64,000 nucleotides of DNA from Stieleria neptunia (GCF_007754155.1 NZ_CP037423.1:3782001-3846000), one strand, 5' to 3'; positions 9,495 through 18,098 are shown, numbered from the stretch's first letter. Numbers and translations are program-made. The notes: a model not told the origin generated them from the letters alone.

Positions 9495-9879
9495 CGGTGT
9501 GATGCGTTCTCACGTCTAAGGGCACGGAACGGGACCGAGTGCCAAAACTGTGGTGTCATTGGCACCCGCAACCATCTCCGACTGCTTCACTGAACACGAT
9601 GTTGTTGCGTAAACCTAATGTTTTCCGCACTCAACTTCATGAAAGCCTATCAAAAAAGATCGCGCAGGGCAAACAAATTCGTGCCGCCCAACGGCTGGTG
9701 GTGGGGCATTGGCGGCCAACGGCGACGCCTCACAACGGCCTGTACTCACTATCCCCGATCGGGTGTGGCGTGAGCAACAATCACAAGACGTCTCCATCAC
9801 TGCTCGACATTCGATCACCCCTACGACGACGCCTCGTCTATCTTTCAAGGACCCCGTCTTCAGGTTCACGGCCTGCGGT
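9495..9879. other. Intergenic stretch without recognisable features
   Basis: 385 bp between the STAS gene and the next reverse-strand gene. I see no convincing gene, RNA or strong repeat here; it presumably holds the STAS promoter. Confidence 0.5.
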
Positions 9880-10176
9880 TTAGCCTTCGCGGTGACGCGG
9901 GATCACGAAGGAGTGAAACGTGATCACGCAACCGAACGCGATCATCGACAGTCCCAGCCAGCGCGGGGGGGTGACGCGCTTTCGTGGTACCGGAGTGACG
10001 GGCTCGAAGATCGAACCCAGAGTTGTTGAATTATCGACCAACGGGGTATTGGTCATCTTTGCGACGAACCGGGTGGAGCGTTCATTGAGCACGAAGGATT
10101 CGACGCGACGAAACTGCAACCCGAGCAGAATCAGCAGCATTCCACTGAGGAAGTATCGATTTCGATAGAAAGACAT
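9880..10176 (-). CDS. Small hypothetical membrane protein (98 aa)
   Basis: Starts at ATG 10176 with MSFYRNRYFLSGMLLILLGLQF, one N-terminal membrane helix, and ends with a second (WLGLSMIAFGCVITFHSFVI). The region between is short, polar and probably periplasmic. The longer upstream frame to 10473 reads as Arg/Gly-rich noise and is not used. It lies downstream of another small reverse-strand membrane protein. No family recognised. Confidence 0.6.
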   Translation of the reverse strand: MSFYRNRYFLSGMLLILLGLQFRRVESFVLNERSTRFVAKMTNTPLVDNSTTLGSIFEPVTPVPRKRVTPPRWLGLSMIAFGCVITFHSFVIPRHREG

Positions 10177-10340
10177 AGATCGAGCTCTGTGTAAATCGTC
10201 TTGGGGGCGTCCAGCACGCAGCAAACCGTGATAGATCCATCGGCATTGCGTCTGGCACGCCATCAATGACGTCGCCCAGCGACAGGTCGCCAAGATCGAA
10301 TCGAACGTGCCAATCGTGCCGGCCGCGCGGCTTGGCGTCG

Positions 10341-10634
10341 CTATTGCCCGCCGAAGACGTCGTCGACGACCCGGCGCACCGCATTGCCGAAGTTGCGGTG
10401 GGCGGAATCCTCCAGCAAATCGCTCTGATTGCTCCGCATGATGGCCGCCGCTAAGGGCTTGTGGTTCTGCCAATCTTGCAGGTCAAAGGCGCGGATGTCG
10501 GTGTAGATGCCCGCCAGATTGTTGCTGATCTTGGGCACCAGGACGACGCCGTTGTTGCCACGCACGATGTGGTAGTGCATAACGACGAACAGCAGCAGCG
10601 CGCCGCAGAACATTCCGGCAAAAAATCGAGACAT
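10341..10634 (-). CDS. Small hypothetical protein with one N-terminal membrane helix (97 aa)
   Basis: Begins MSRFFAGMFCGALLLFVVMHY, a membrane anchor or uncleaved signal, followed by a ~75-residue polar domain containing NNGVVLVPKISNNLAGIYTDIRAFDL and ending VRRVVDDVFGGQ. It precedes the 98-aa membrane protein on the same strand, so the two may be co-transcribed. Its amino-acid composition is normal, unlike the overlapping frames. Function unknown. Confidence 0.65.
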   Translation of the reverse strand: MSRFFAGMFCGALLLFVVMHYHIVRGNNGVVLVPKISNNLAGIYTDIRAFDLQDWQNHKPLAAAIMRSNQSDLLEDSAHRNFGNAVRRVVDDVFGGQ

Positions 10635-10916
10635 CTCGGCGGCCAGGGGAAAACGGAAGCGGGGTTGGAGGCGGAACCCTCAAATCCCGCGGTTTCATTT
10701 TTAGACCTGCACCCCATTCAGGGCAAGTCCGAAGTTTTTTCGTTCCTTCGCCAAGCCGTCTTGACGACGCCTCCTGATCGCTACACACTACGCAACCGAT
10801 CGGCCGACCGAGAAAGTTGAAGTTTCAGCCCCCGACGTCCGATCCCACTCGGTACCGCAGCAGACCACCGCACGACACCCCGTGTCAGCGATCGTGCCGT
10901 CTGCCCCCGATCACGC

Positions 10917-10993
<77 letters not shown>

Positions 10994-11127
10994 GAAACAA
11001 ATCTCGTTTCGTCCCGCAAATCCCCGGTCGGATCGCTCTCGTAAGCGTTACCAGCGACATAGCTGTGCGGCCCACTTTCTGACGTAGCCGGTATTCACTA
11101 CCGCCTACGAATTGAGGAGGTGGCGCA

Positions 11128-12348
11128 ATGCCGCGACAGAATTCGTCGACGCCTACGTATCTCTACCACACGTCCGGACAAGCCCGAGTCTACCTTGACG
11201 GGCGATACTTCTACCTCGGTGAACACGGCTCTCCAGCCAGCTACGCCAAGTTTTACGCCCTGCTGGCCACGTACACGGCAAACGGAAATCGGATGCCCTC
11301 CGATGCCGAGATCGACGTCGCCGACGCACCGATCACTGTGCGTTGCCTCACCGCCGAGTTTCGCGAACACGCGAAAACCAAGTACGCCAACAACAAGACC
11401 CAGCGAGGCCGGTTCAATAACCTCTGTACGCTGCTGGACGATGAATACGCAGACGTCCCGATTGACCAATTCGGACCCCGCAAGCTGGCCGAGATCCGCG
11501 AACTGCTGGTCGCGACGAAAAACAAGCGGGGGCGGAATAACACCCGCAGATACATCAACGAGCAAATCCGATCGATTATCAAGGTGTTTCGATTCGGCGT
11601 CTCCCGTGAAGTCGTGGACCCTAGCATCGTTGTCGCCCTGGATACTCTCGAACCACTGGCATACGGTCAGACCAAGGCCCGTGAATCTGACCCAGTGACA
11701 CCCGTCGACATTGAATCGGTTCGACTGACAGCGAAGTTCCTCTCGCCCCAAATTAAGGCGATGGTGAGGATCCAGGCAGCAACAGGGATGCGCCCGAGCG
11801 AAGTTTGTGTCATGCGGCCGATTGACATTGAGAAGCGTCCGGACGGCGTTTGGGTCTATCGGCCGGCCAAGCACAAGACCGCCCACCGCGGGAAGAAAAA
11901 AGAGGTGCCGTTGGTGGGTGATGCCAAGCGGGCGCTGAAACCATTCCTCAACCGCCCCGATGAGGAGTTTTTCTTCAAACCCGTCGAAGCGTCCGAGTGG
12001 CACCTGCAGCAACGGCGGGAAAATCGCAAAACCCCGATGAATCAGGGAGATCGGCCGGGATACAGTAAGTCCAGCCGAAGCGGAACACGGAAGCCCCGTG
12101 AATACCAAGAGCGGTACAACAAGGATTCCTACCGCCGGGCAATCGAGCGAGCGGCGAAACAGGCCCAGACGGATCACTGGCACCCCTACCAGCTGCGTCA
12201 CACTGCGGCGTCCGTCATTCGGGAGGCACTCGGTATTGAAGCAGCCCAGGCAATGCTGGGGCACTCCCGCGCGGCGATGACCGAACATTACGCGAAACAG
12301 TCACTCGATCGAGCGATCGAGGCCGCCAAGGTTGCTCCGAAAATCTGA
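11128..12348 (+). CDS. int: Tyrosine recombinase / phage-type integrase
   Basis: 406-residue site-specific recombinase, predicted to insert and excise the surrounding element at tRNA-Val. The N-terminal 90 residues form an arm-binding-like region (TYLYHTSGQARVYLDGRYFYL) and the SAM-like core domain follows. The catalytic domain shows Arg I in TGMRPSEVCVM (about residue 221), a Lys in the following beta hairpin, HxxR in HPYQLRHTAAS (about 352), His in LGHSRAAMT (about 377) and the nucleophile Tyr in EHYAKQS (about 387). The start has an excellent GAGGAGG ribosome-binding site. It lies 137 bp from the intact tRNA, the usual attL-side position. Confidence 0.95.
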   Translation: MPRQNSSTPTYLYHTSGQARVYLDGRYFYLGEHGSPASYAKFYALLATYTANGNRMPSDAEIDVADAPITVRCLTAEFREHAKTKYANNKTQRGRFNNLCTLLDDEYADVPIDQFGPRKLAEIRELLVATKNKRGRNNTRRYINEQIRSIIKVFRFGVSREVVDPSIVVALDTLEPLAYGQTKARESDPVTPVDIESVRLTAKFLSPQIKAMVRIQAATGMRPSEVCVMRPIDIEKRPDGVWVYRPAKHKTAHRGKKKEVPLVGDAKRALKPFLNRPDEEFFFKPVEASEWHLQQRRENRKTPMNQGDRPGYSKSSRSGTRKPREYQERYNKDSYRRAIERAAKQAQTDHWHPYQLRHTAASVIREALGIEAAQAMLGHSRAAMTEHYAKQSLDRAIEAAKVAPKI

Positions 12349-12435
12349 ACGGCAATAATCAAAACAACTGCCATGGCGACGGCCGCGGCATTTCCTCAAA
12401 TCATGCTGGCGACGGTCGGCGTGATGGCAACGTGT

Positions 12436-12494
12436 CCCGCCGTTGGAATCTCTCATCGCCAACGGCGGGCGCGGGGCCAACCGAAGATGAGAGA
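12436..12494 (+). promoter_or_regulatory. Competing hairpins in the leader of the 256-aa gene
   Basis: CCCGCCGTTGG (12436-12446) pairs with CCAACGGCGGG (12459-12469). The loop sequence TCTCTCATC can alternatively pair with GATGAGAGA, which ends 2 nt before the ATG at 12497. The two structures exclude each other, as in attenuators or riboregulators. There is no T-run. Confidence 0.35.
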
Positions 12495-12496
12495 CA

Positions 12497-13267
12497 ATGG
12501 ACAACGAAGCGACAGGCGACCAGGTGGTCGCTTTCTTCGATGCTGCAGTGAGCTTGCTCACCTACTGCAACGAAGAGATCGACAGTTTTAACGAAGCGAT
12601 CGAAGAGCGTTTGCGTCGGGAAGAGATGACGCCATACGCTGCAGACCGAAAAGACCAGATCCACCGGCTTTGGCTCAATGTTCGAAATCGGTCGGTCGAA
12701 GTGACGGATTTTATCCGCATGGTTAACGCCTCTCATCGAAAGCCTATCCACATAGGTGACGATTGGGCGGGCGGGCTGATTTCGGAAGCTGTTTGCCCAG
12801 TTGCTCGATTGGTCGTCAACGTCATCAACGTGATCGGGTTTCCCGACGAAGAGAGGACGCATGCGGAGGCCAAACGGGACAGGCGAGTAGCGAGAGACCT
12901 GCTTGATCGCCTTCCTGAAAATTGGACAGCGGTTTCAGCTGAGATTCTTGAAATGGAACGGCAGCGGTGCCTAGCATGCCTTACGGAGCACCGATTCGCG
13001 GAGGGGCGGCAACCGGGAGCCCTCTGGAGCGTTGAAGTTATCTCCAAGTTGAAGGGGCAACAGCGAGCATTGCTTGAAACGATGAACAACGCGAACGGCA
13101 GCGTCCCCATCGACGAATTCGCCCAAAAATCCCAATGGGTATCTCCGTACGACGACGCTGCAGCGAGCTTGATTCAACGACTGAACAAGAATCTCGAAAA
13201 GCATTCTGTGGATAGTCGAATCCGACGGAATGACGGCCGATTCGAAAAAATACCGAAACCGACATAG
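12497..13267 (+). CDS. Hypothetical protein (256 aa) of the integrative element
   Basis: Unrecognised. It is soluble and mostly helical, with no signal peptide. The N-terminal half (FFDAAVSLLTYCNEEIDSFN...) looks like a helical bundle. The C-terminal ~90 residues (LKGQQRALLETMNNANGSVPIDEFAQ ... SLIQRLNKNLEKHS) resemble a small winged-helix unit. It sits between the integrase and a terminator-like hairpin, so it is a single-gene unit. A regulatory or accessory role is only a guess. Confidence 0.6.
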   Translation: MDNEATGDQVVAFFDAAVSLLTYCNEEIDSFNEAIEERLRREEMTPYAADRKDQIHRLWLNVRNRSVEVTDFIRMVNASHRKPIHIGDDWAGGLISEAVCPVARLVVNVINVIGFPDEERTHAEAKRDRRVARDLLDRLPENWTAVSAEILEMERQRCLACLTEHRFAEGRQPGALWSVEVISKLKGQQRALLETMNNANGSVPIDEFAQKSQWVSPYDDAAASLIQRLNKNLEKHSVDSRIRRNDGRFEKIPKPT

Positions 13268-13311
13268 AAACGACACATTTTCGTACGAGAACCGACACAT
13301 CGGTCCTCCCT

Positions 13312-13357
13312 AACCTTTTCGCAACTTGCTTCAAAACGCATTGCGAAAAGGTTTTTT
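13312..13357 (+). terminator. Terminator/RBS-sequestering hairpin before the DUF1580 gene
   Basis: Perfect 13-bp stem AACCTTTTCGCAA / TTGCGAAAAGGTT followed by TTTT. The right arm contains the AAAAGG ribosome-binding site of the next gene (ATG 13359). The structure can therefore end transcription of the 256-aa gene and also mask translation of the DUF1580 gene in read-through RNA. Confidence 0.8.
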
Positions 13358-13358
13358 C

Positions 13359-13613
13359 ATGCTCGCTACAGCCAACCAAACCCAATCGAATCCCGTTCGC
13401 CGGATTTTGACTGAGGACACTCTGACGCTTCAGGACGCCGCCTCCGACGTGGAGTCTCTCATTGGCCGGCGGCCTGACAAGACGACTCTCTACCGTTGGT
13501 GCCTGCGTGGTGTTCGCGGTGTCAAGCTTGAGCACGTTCGCCTCGGCGGCCGGATCATCACCAGCAAACAGGCGATCACGCGATTCATCGAAGCGCGAAC
13601 CAAGAAAGCCTAG
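13359..13613 (+). CDS. DUF1580-type small DNA-binding-like protein (84 aa)
   Basis: Matches the planctomycete DUF1580 pattern: LTLQDAASDV, then GRRPDKTTLYRWCLRGVRG, VKLEHVRLGGRIITSKQAI, and a C-terminal RFIEARTKKA. The LYRW...GVRG...GGR...T layout is an excisionase/MerR-like helix-turn-helix with a wing. Such proteins act as recombination directionality factors or repressors in mobile elements; that role here is inferred from context (near the integrase, own regulated leader). The start is ATG 13359 behind AAAAGG; an upstream in-frame start at 13326 would lie inside the hairpin. Confidence 0.75.
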   Translation: MLATANQTQSNPVRRILTEDTLTLQDAASDVESLIGRRPDKTTLYRWCLRGVRGVKLEHVRLGGRIITSKQAITRFIEARTKKA

Positions 13614-13715
13614 GAGGGTGTTGACGGCGCAGCCCATCAACACACAACGGCCAACCGGGGCGTAACCGGCTGGCCGTCGCGATTTCCGAAGTTTGCTCCA
13701 AGGACACAGAGCACC

Positions 13716-14054
13716 ATGACCATAGCACAACCGTCAGACTCGGCAAGTCAAACGCCACTTTTTGACCACGGTCAACACGCCAAAGCAACCCGAGCCGCCG
13801 CGGCATCGGCAGCGAAAGAGAAGGGGCCGAACCGCCGGCTGCAGATCCTGACGTTACTCCGCTCCCGCGGCACCACCGGCGCGACACGTCACGAGATCGC
13901 CGACGCAATGGGTTGGCCGTTGTCATCTGTTTGCTCGCCGGTCTTAGAGTTGCTCCGCACTGGCGATTTGATCGAGAACGGCGAGAAACGAAAAACGCAG
14001 TTCGGATCGATGGCCGCGGTGATCGTCGTGAACCCTTTGAAGGCGGAGGGCTGA
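13716..14054 (+). CDS. Winged-helix DNA-binding protein (112 aa)
   Basis: A disordered Ala-rich N-terminus is followed by a MarR/Dprt-type winged helix: RLQILTLLRSRGTTGATRHEIADAMG, LSSVCSPVLELLRTGDLIENG, then the wing KRKTQFGSMAAVIVV. It is the first gene of a run of tightly spaced forward genes reaching to about 17.35 kb, so it may regulate the replication operon. No cofactor-binding domain is visible. Confidence 0.65.
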   Translation: MTIAQPSDSASQTPLFDHGQHAKATRAAAASAAKEKGPNRRLQILTLLRSRGTTGATRHEIADAMGWPLSSVCSPVLELLRTGDLIENGEKRKTQFGSMAAVIVVNPLKAEG

Positions 14055-14057
14055 ACG

Positions 14058-14381
14058 ATGGAGATTGCTAGAAAAATCATCCAGATTGTCCCCGGCGACT
14101 GGGATGTCATTTGGTTCTGCCGGACGCAAAAAGAAATCTACAAGACCAAAGCGATGTTCTGCGCCGCGGTCAAGGAATACGAGATCAAGCGGGACACCAG
14201 CGGCCGCGTATGCGATCGGCAGTACCTATGGGACAGCGTGATACCGATCGATCCCAGTGACATCGGCATCGGTGGAATCGTTGACAGTGACGAGTACATC
14301 GGCATCGTCCCCGCCGGGGTTGACCCGCGAGATCCGCAATACGCCCTAGAGTTTCCCATGGAAGCGAGGGATGCGGCATGA
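14058..14381 (+). CDS. Hypothetical protein (107 aa)
   Basis: Starts 4 bp after the winged-helix gene and overlaps the primase gene by ATGA, so it is part of the same transcript. The sequence (IIQIVPGDWDVIWFCRTQKEIY ... IPIDPSDIGIGGIVDSDEYIGIV) is acidic, soluble and not recognised. Position suggests a replication accessory role; sequence alone does not show it. Confidence 0.6.
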   Translation: MEIARKIIQIVPGDWDVIWFCRTQKEIYKTKAMFCAAVKEYEIKRDTSGRVCDRQYLWDSVIPIDPSDIGIGGIVDSDEYIGIVPAGVDPRDPQYALEFPMEARDAA

Positions 14382-15469
14382 ACGGACCAGGCGAGACGGC
14401 GGCATGGTTGGATGCCCTTTACAGCCGATGCACTCCCGACGATGGCGAACTCGTTTTCGTCGATTCAACCAAACGCAAAACCGTGGGAATGGCGAAAGCC
14501 GGCGATCCCGACGAACTGGTCAAGGCAGCCAACGCGATGAATGGCCGGCTCGATCAGTATTTGAAAATCAACCCGATGGACGGTGACGCGATCCGGGCGA
14601 GAGCGGAACGCGATGGCAAGGGACGCTACATAGTCGGTTCTGCAAACGAAGTCAAAACGATCGTCTCGTTCCACCTGGACTGTGACGCCGGGAAATCATC
14701 GAAGTATCACACCCGCGAAACGATGCTCCGATTGCTCGACAAGATGCCTCGCAAGCCGTCGCTGATTGTCAACAGTGACGGTCCCGAGGGCGGGTTTCAT
14801 TGTTACTGGATTCTTGCAAATCCGTTTCGCATCAAATCAGACGATGATCGCGAATACATCAAGCGTCTGACGAAGCGTTGGCAGGACAAGCTAAACAGTT
14901 TGGCCGGCGGAAAACTTGACTCAACGGCCAACATCGACCGCGTGTTGCGAGTGGTTGGGCAAGGTCGCAGCAACGGCAACGCGGTGACGTGTCACGAGTA
15001 TCACCCTGAGCGGTTGTATTCGTTGCGTGAATTGTCGCTCCCTGCAAGTCAAAGCGAAATCAAAACGTCTGCCACAAAGTTTGCTCGGCAAGTGATCCGC
15101 GAAACACTCGGCAAGTGTGACACATCAGACCAGCCGATCACCGCGTACATCGACGCGAGCAATTTAACCGTCGAAGACCTGTTGGCACAAAATGGATACC
15201 AACAGCTACGCGGTGACGAATGGATTCGCGAGGGCAGCGTCAGCGGTGCCAGAACGTTGAAGATTGCCACCGAGGCGGATCGGCCGGGGATCAATGTGTT
15301 TTCGGGGAACGAAACGCGGTTCCCTTGCCTCAAGGATGACGGCAGTGTCGGCCGGTTCTATTCGATTGACCAGATGTTTGTGACTCTCCGTCACGGTGGC
15401 GACTGGAAGGCCGCCGCGCGTTGGTGTCACGAACAAATCGAAAGCCAATCAGGGAGGGGGCCAGCGTGA
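14378..15469 (+). CDS. RepB/AEP-type primase-polymerase-like replication protein
   Basis: Probable archaeo-eukaryotic-type primase that starts replication of the element. FHLDCDAGKSS (about residue 101) supplies the metal-binding DxD, SLIVNSDGPEGGFHCYWIL the conserved S-DG-GFHxYW strand with its nucleotide-contacting His, and DSTANIDRVLRVVGQGRSNG (about 190) the D-x5-RVLRxxG signature of plasmid and phage RepB-like primases. The C-terminal ~130 residues are a separate domain, possibly for helicase or DNA contact. The gene overlaps its upstream neighbour (ATGA) and the helicase downstream (GTGA). Length (363 aa) suits a stand-alone primase rather than a primase-helicase fusion. Confidence 0.8.
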   Translation: MNGPGETAAWLDALYSRCTPDDGELVFVDSTKRKTVGMAKAGDPDELVKAANAMNGRLDQYLKINPMDGDAIRARAERDGKGRYIVGSANEVKTIVSFHLDCDAGKSSKYHTRETMLRLLDKMPRKPSLIVNSDGPEGGFHCYWILANPFRIKSDDDREYIKRLTKRWQDKLNSLAGGKLDSTANIDRVLRVVGQGRSNGNAVTCHEYHPERLYSLRELSLPASQSEIKTSATKFARQVIRETLGKCDTSDQPITAYIDASNLTVEDLLAQNGYQQLRGDEWIREGSVSGARTLKIATEADRPGINVFSGNETRFPCLKDDGSVGRFYSIDQMFVTLRHGGDWKAAARWCHEQIESQSGRGPA

Positions 15470-16800
15470 ACGAATACACCGATGAAGCGATTGAACAGTT
15501 TCAACGCAAGTATGACCAGGCCGTCGAAGAGGCGAGCCGAAAGACGGCCGCGGTCAAGCTACTGGCACGAGAGGCCAAGCGTCGGCAAATTGATCTTGGC
15601 ACCATCCCTGCCGGCGATCTTCCCGAGGTCAAAACCGATAAGGGTCTGACCATCAAGGTCGAATCAGTTGCGTTTGACGGGAACCATTCGGGCACAGTGC
15701 GGGATGAATCAGGCGAGTCGATGCCGTTTGGTTGGATCGTCACCAGTGACGACGATCGAAGCCGGTTCATTAAGAGCGTGGTTGCCAAGTGGCCTGATGA
15801 AACACCGGAATCGATCGAGGCAGTGATCGATGTTTTTTCCAGCCGATGGGAAACCCTTCAAGCGTCTCGTGACACAGACGATTCTGAAAAGCCGTTGACG
15901 CGGTGCGGTATCGAGATCCTTCACGAATTGCTTGACGATCTGCACGACGGTCGCGGCGATGTTCTCTATACGCTCGGCAACGCCCTTGAAGGATTCGAGA
16001 TCGGACCCGGATTGATCGCCGCACTCGGAGCTGGGCCGGGGGTCGGTAAGACCGCGTTGGCCGGCCAAGTCACCTTTGAAGTGTTGCAGCACAATACCGG
16101 CGTCCAGGTTTACATCGCAAACGCTGAGTCGACGTTCAAGGCGTTGTTGAAGCGCGAGTTGGCCGGACGAACAAGTGTTCCGCCCAAGGCGTTGCGATTC
16201 GCTGACCTGACCGCCGGCCAACTTGCTGAGGTTGACTTCGCCGCGGCAGAGATCGCGGAACACGTTGGTGCCGATCGGTTGAACGTGATGCCAATTGAGC
16301 TTTGCACGATGGAAGGTCTGGGGCGTCTGATGCGAGAACGCGAGCCGGGATTTTTGATCGTCGACTACATCCAGAAATTCGCCCCTTACGGAAAGGACAT
16401 TCGGCAAGGTGTCAACGAGGTCATGACGCTGCTGCGTGTGATGGCCAGCAAGGGCTGGGGCATCCTCGCGTTGTCGGCCACGTCGCGCACCACGGGGAAG
16501 TCATCCAGCGGGCACGACACCTCCAAACTGACGCTGGCGAGCTTCAAGGAATCGGGCGAGATCGAATTTAACGTAGACAGTGCGTATCTGTTGCGTGATT
16601 GCGGTGAAGTCGAACCAGGCGTGCGAGGTGTTCGCAACATCGCCCTTGATTGCGTCAAGAACCGTCACGGCGATCAGATTCGAAAGGAACTCGTTTTTGA
16701 CATGCCGCGAATGCGATTCGGAACGCCTGACCCGATGCCCCATGACTTTGGGGAGTACGGGGGAAATCTCGGCGACCAGCCTTGGAAGGCGAAAGGATGA
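15466..16800 (+). CDS. DnaB/RecA-fold replicative helicase-like ATPase
   Basis: Hexameric-helicase-type ATPase. GPGLIAALGAGPGVGKTAL contains Walker A GAGPGVGKT at about residue 188; FLIVDYIQKFAP (about 295) is the DnaB-type Walker B (DYIQ); LALSATSRT and the ESGEIEFNVDSAYLLR segment match the DnaB/RadA sensor regions; KNRHGDQI is the KxRxG motif near the C-terminus of DnaB enzymes. The N-terminal ~150 residues are not a classical DnaB N-domain. I start at GTG 15466, which overlaps the primase stop (GTGA) and follows AGGGAGGGGG; the longer frame from 15421 lacks a ribosome-binding site. It presumably acts with the primase. Confidence 0.86.
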   Translation: MNEYTDEAIEQFQRKYDQAVEEASRKTAAVKLLAREAKRRQIDLGTIPAGDLPEVKTDKGLTIKVESVAFDGNHSGTVRDESGESMPFGWIVTSDDDRSRFIKSVVAKWPDETPESIEAVIDVFSSRWETLQASRDTDDSEKPLTRCGIEILHELLDDLHDGRGDVLYTLGNALEGFEIGPGLIAALGAGPGVGKTALAGQVTFEVLQHNTGVQVYIANAESTFKALLKRELAGRTSVPPKALRFADLTAGQLAEVDFAAAEIAEHVGADRLNVMPIELCTMEGLGRLMREREPGFLIVDYIQKFAPYGKDIRQGVNEVMTLLRVMASKGWGILALSATSRTTGKSSSGHDTSKLTLASFKESGEIEFNVDSAYLLRDCGEVEPGVRGVRNIALDCVKNRHGDQIRKELVFDMPRMRFGTPDPMPHDFGEYGGNLGDQPWKAKG

Positions 16801-17354
16801 CTCAAAAACAGAAATCAAATTTACGATGGGAGTCGGGCCGGCACATTCATGACATCGTGCTGCCGTCCCTGGATTCGACCGCACAGGCCGCGGTGCTAAT
16901 GTTCTGCTGGTTTCACGCCCGCGGGCGTGACTGCGTTTTCGATGCGACTGCCCAGCAAATCGGGGACGCACTGAGTATGTCGCAGCGTCACGCGAAACGG
17001 GTTCTCTGTGAACTTGAGACGGGCGGCGTGGTCAAGACGCTGACCAGTGGTCGGGGACGGGGCAACCCATCAACGCGATACATCACAGGCCAGCCATTGA
17101 AGATCACAAAAGGGGACTCCCATGTCACCCTTTCCGATCAAAAAGGGGACACAGGCGTCACCCTTCCAAAAACAAAAGGGGACAAACGGCGCACGAAAAG
17201 GGGACAAATGGCGCACGAAAAGGGGACACCCATGTCACCCACACAGAACAGAACAGAAGCGGCGTCGCTTTCGCTTCGCGACGACACCACTTCTGGCACA
17301 CCAAAAGACGAACGCCCCCGCCGCGTTGCAACACCTGACGCTGCTGCTGGATGA
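16797..17354 (+). CDS. Winged-helix replication/regulatory protein with iteron-encoded tail
   Basis: Residues 1-100 form a helix-turn-helix domain: LPSLDSTAQAAVLMFCWFHARG, FDATAQQIGDALSMSQRHAKRVLCEL, then a GGVVKTLTSGRGRGNPSTRY wing. This resembles the winged helix of plasmid and phage replication initiators. ATG 16797 overlaps the helicase stop. The C-terminal ~85 residues are low-complexity and rich in Lys, Thr and Gly, because the DNA there is an array of AAAAGGGGAC repeats in changing reading frames. The tail is probably a by-product of a cis-acting site inside the gene. Together with primase and helicase this forms a replication operon. Confidence 0.7.
   Translation: MTQKQKSNLRWESGRHIHDIVLPSLDSTAQAAVLMFCWFHARGRDCVFDATAQQIGDALSMSQRHAKRVLCELETGGVVKTLTSGRGRGNPSTRYITGQPLKITKGDSHVTLSDQKGDTGVTLPKTKGDKRRTKRGQMAHEKGTPMSPTQNRTEAASLSLRDDTTSGTPKDERPRRVATPDAAAG
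17108..17227 (+). repeat. Iteron-like array: five AAAAGGGGAC copies at 33, 33, 22, 22 bp
   Basis: Exact AAAAGGGGAC begins at 17108, 17141, 17174, 17196 and 17218. The last two units are a near-perfect 22-bp repeat (GGCGCACGAAAAGGGGACAA). All spacings are multiples of 11 bp, so the copies face the same side of the helix. Because 22 is not a multiple of 3, the copies fall in different codon frames; the DNA is conserved, not the protein. It is a probable Rep-binding site or origin. Confidence 0.75.
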
Positions 17355-17445
17355 GTAGGTACTACTTTGAGGTCCAACGCTCGGGCCTCCAAAGGGAACA
17401 GTCACAAAAATTAGTACTGTTGACCACTAAGAAGGAATAAACCCA

Positions 17446-17835
17446 ATGGCAAGACCGAAAGGGAAACAAATCGCCGTCACCTGCGGAGTTTGCGGCACGA
17501 TTCGACACTGGCCCCCATCAAAAGCGGCGGGCAAAAAATACTGTTCCCGCCCATGCCGGGACCGAGGGCGCGAGCTGGTCACAGATTGGGACTGGATCGC
17601 CGGCGGGGCGTCGGTGATTTACCGGATGCCCGATTGTTCCGATCCGATGGGACGGGGTGTCATCGCCGATGACCGGGTGTTCCTACGGGTTGATGATGGC
17701 TGGCAAGAACTGGTTTTGCAGCGAAACGCCCACTCCGCGGGATTTCGCGTTGTCGAGCGTGTTCCCATCGATGCGGCTGAGATCCCGGCCCCGACCATCG
17801 AAACGCCACACGCGACGACTGAGGCGACGGAATGA
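17446..17835 (+). CDS. Small zinc-finger protein (129 aa)
   Basis: Residues 12-36 hold a likely treble-clef/zinc-ribbon: VTCGVCGT, then KKYCSRPCRDRGRE (CxxC-x18-CxxxC). The rest contains a beta-rich domain (RVFLRVDDGWQELVLQRN) of unknown kind and a Pro/Thr-rich tail. A good AGAAGG ribosome-binding site lies 8 nt upstream of the ATG. It is the first gene after the replication operon; its stop overlaps the next start (ATGA). Probably a nucleic-acid-binding accessory protein. Confidence 0.65.
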   Translation: MARPKGKQIAVTCGVCGTIRHWPPSKAAGKKYCSRPCRDRGRELVTDWDWIAGGASVIYRMPDCSDPMGRGVIADDRVFLRVDDGWQELVLQRNAHSAGFRVVERVPIDAAEIPAPTIETPHATTEATE

Positions 17836-18098
17836 CCAATTTTGAAGCCGCCGCCCAGTGCACCATCGACCACAACCGCCGGCTATGGGCGTCGCGCCGT
17901 TTTCTGGCCGAACAGGCAGCCGCCCACCTGGACGATGCCGCGGCAATCCTGGCCGAGATCGACGACGAATGGGAGGCGATGGAAAACAACCACGCCCGAT
18001 TGCGGCATCACGTCCGGCGGTTGCAGCAAAAGTTGGCGACCGACGACAAGCCGCTGAGCATCGGCGAACGGTTCGACATCATCACCCGAAAAAAGTAA
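17832..18098 (+). CDS. Small coiled-coil protein (88 aa)
   Basis: Overlaps the zinc-finger gene by 4 bp, so it is translationally coupled. The whole sequence is helical with a heptad-like middle (LAEQAAAHLDDAAAILAEIDDEWEAMENNHARLRHHVRRL). No known family. It could be a small structural or regulatory protein. Confidence 0.55.
   Translation: MTNFEAAAQCTIDHNRRLWASRRFLAEQAAAHLDDAAAILAEIDDEWEAMENNHARLRHHVRRLQQKLATDDKPLSIGERFDIITRKK

Noticed and set aside
9880..10473. 197-aa version of the small membrane protein
   Set aside because: The extra N-terminal half is Arg/Gly-rich noise overlapping the 97-aa gene; ATG 10176 gives a clean signal-like start.
16797..17354. Frameshift in the C-terminal tail of the winged-helix protein
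   Set aside because: The odd composition is fully explained by the phased AAAAGGGGAC DNA repeats; no alternative frame restores a known domain.
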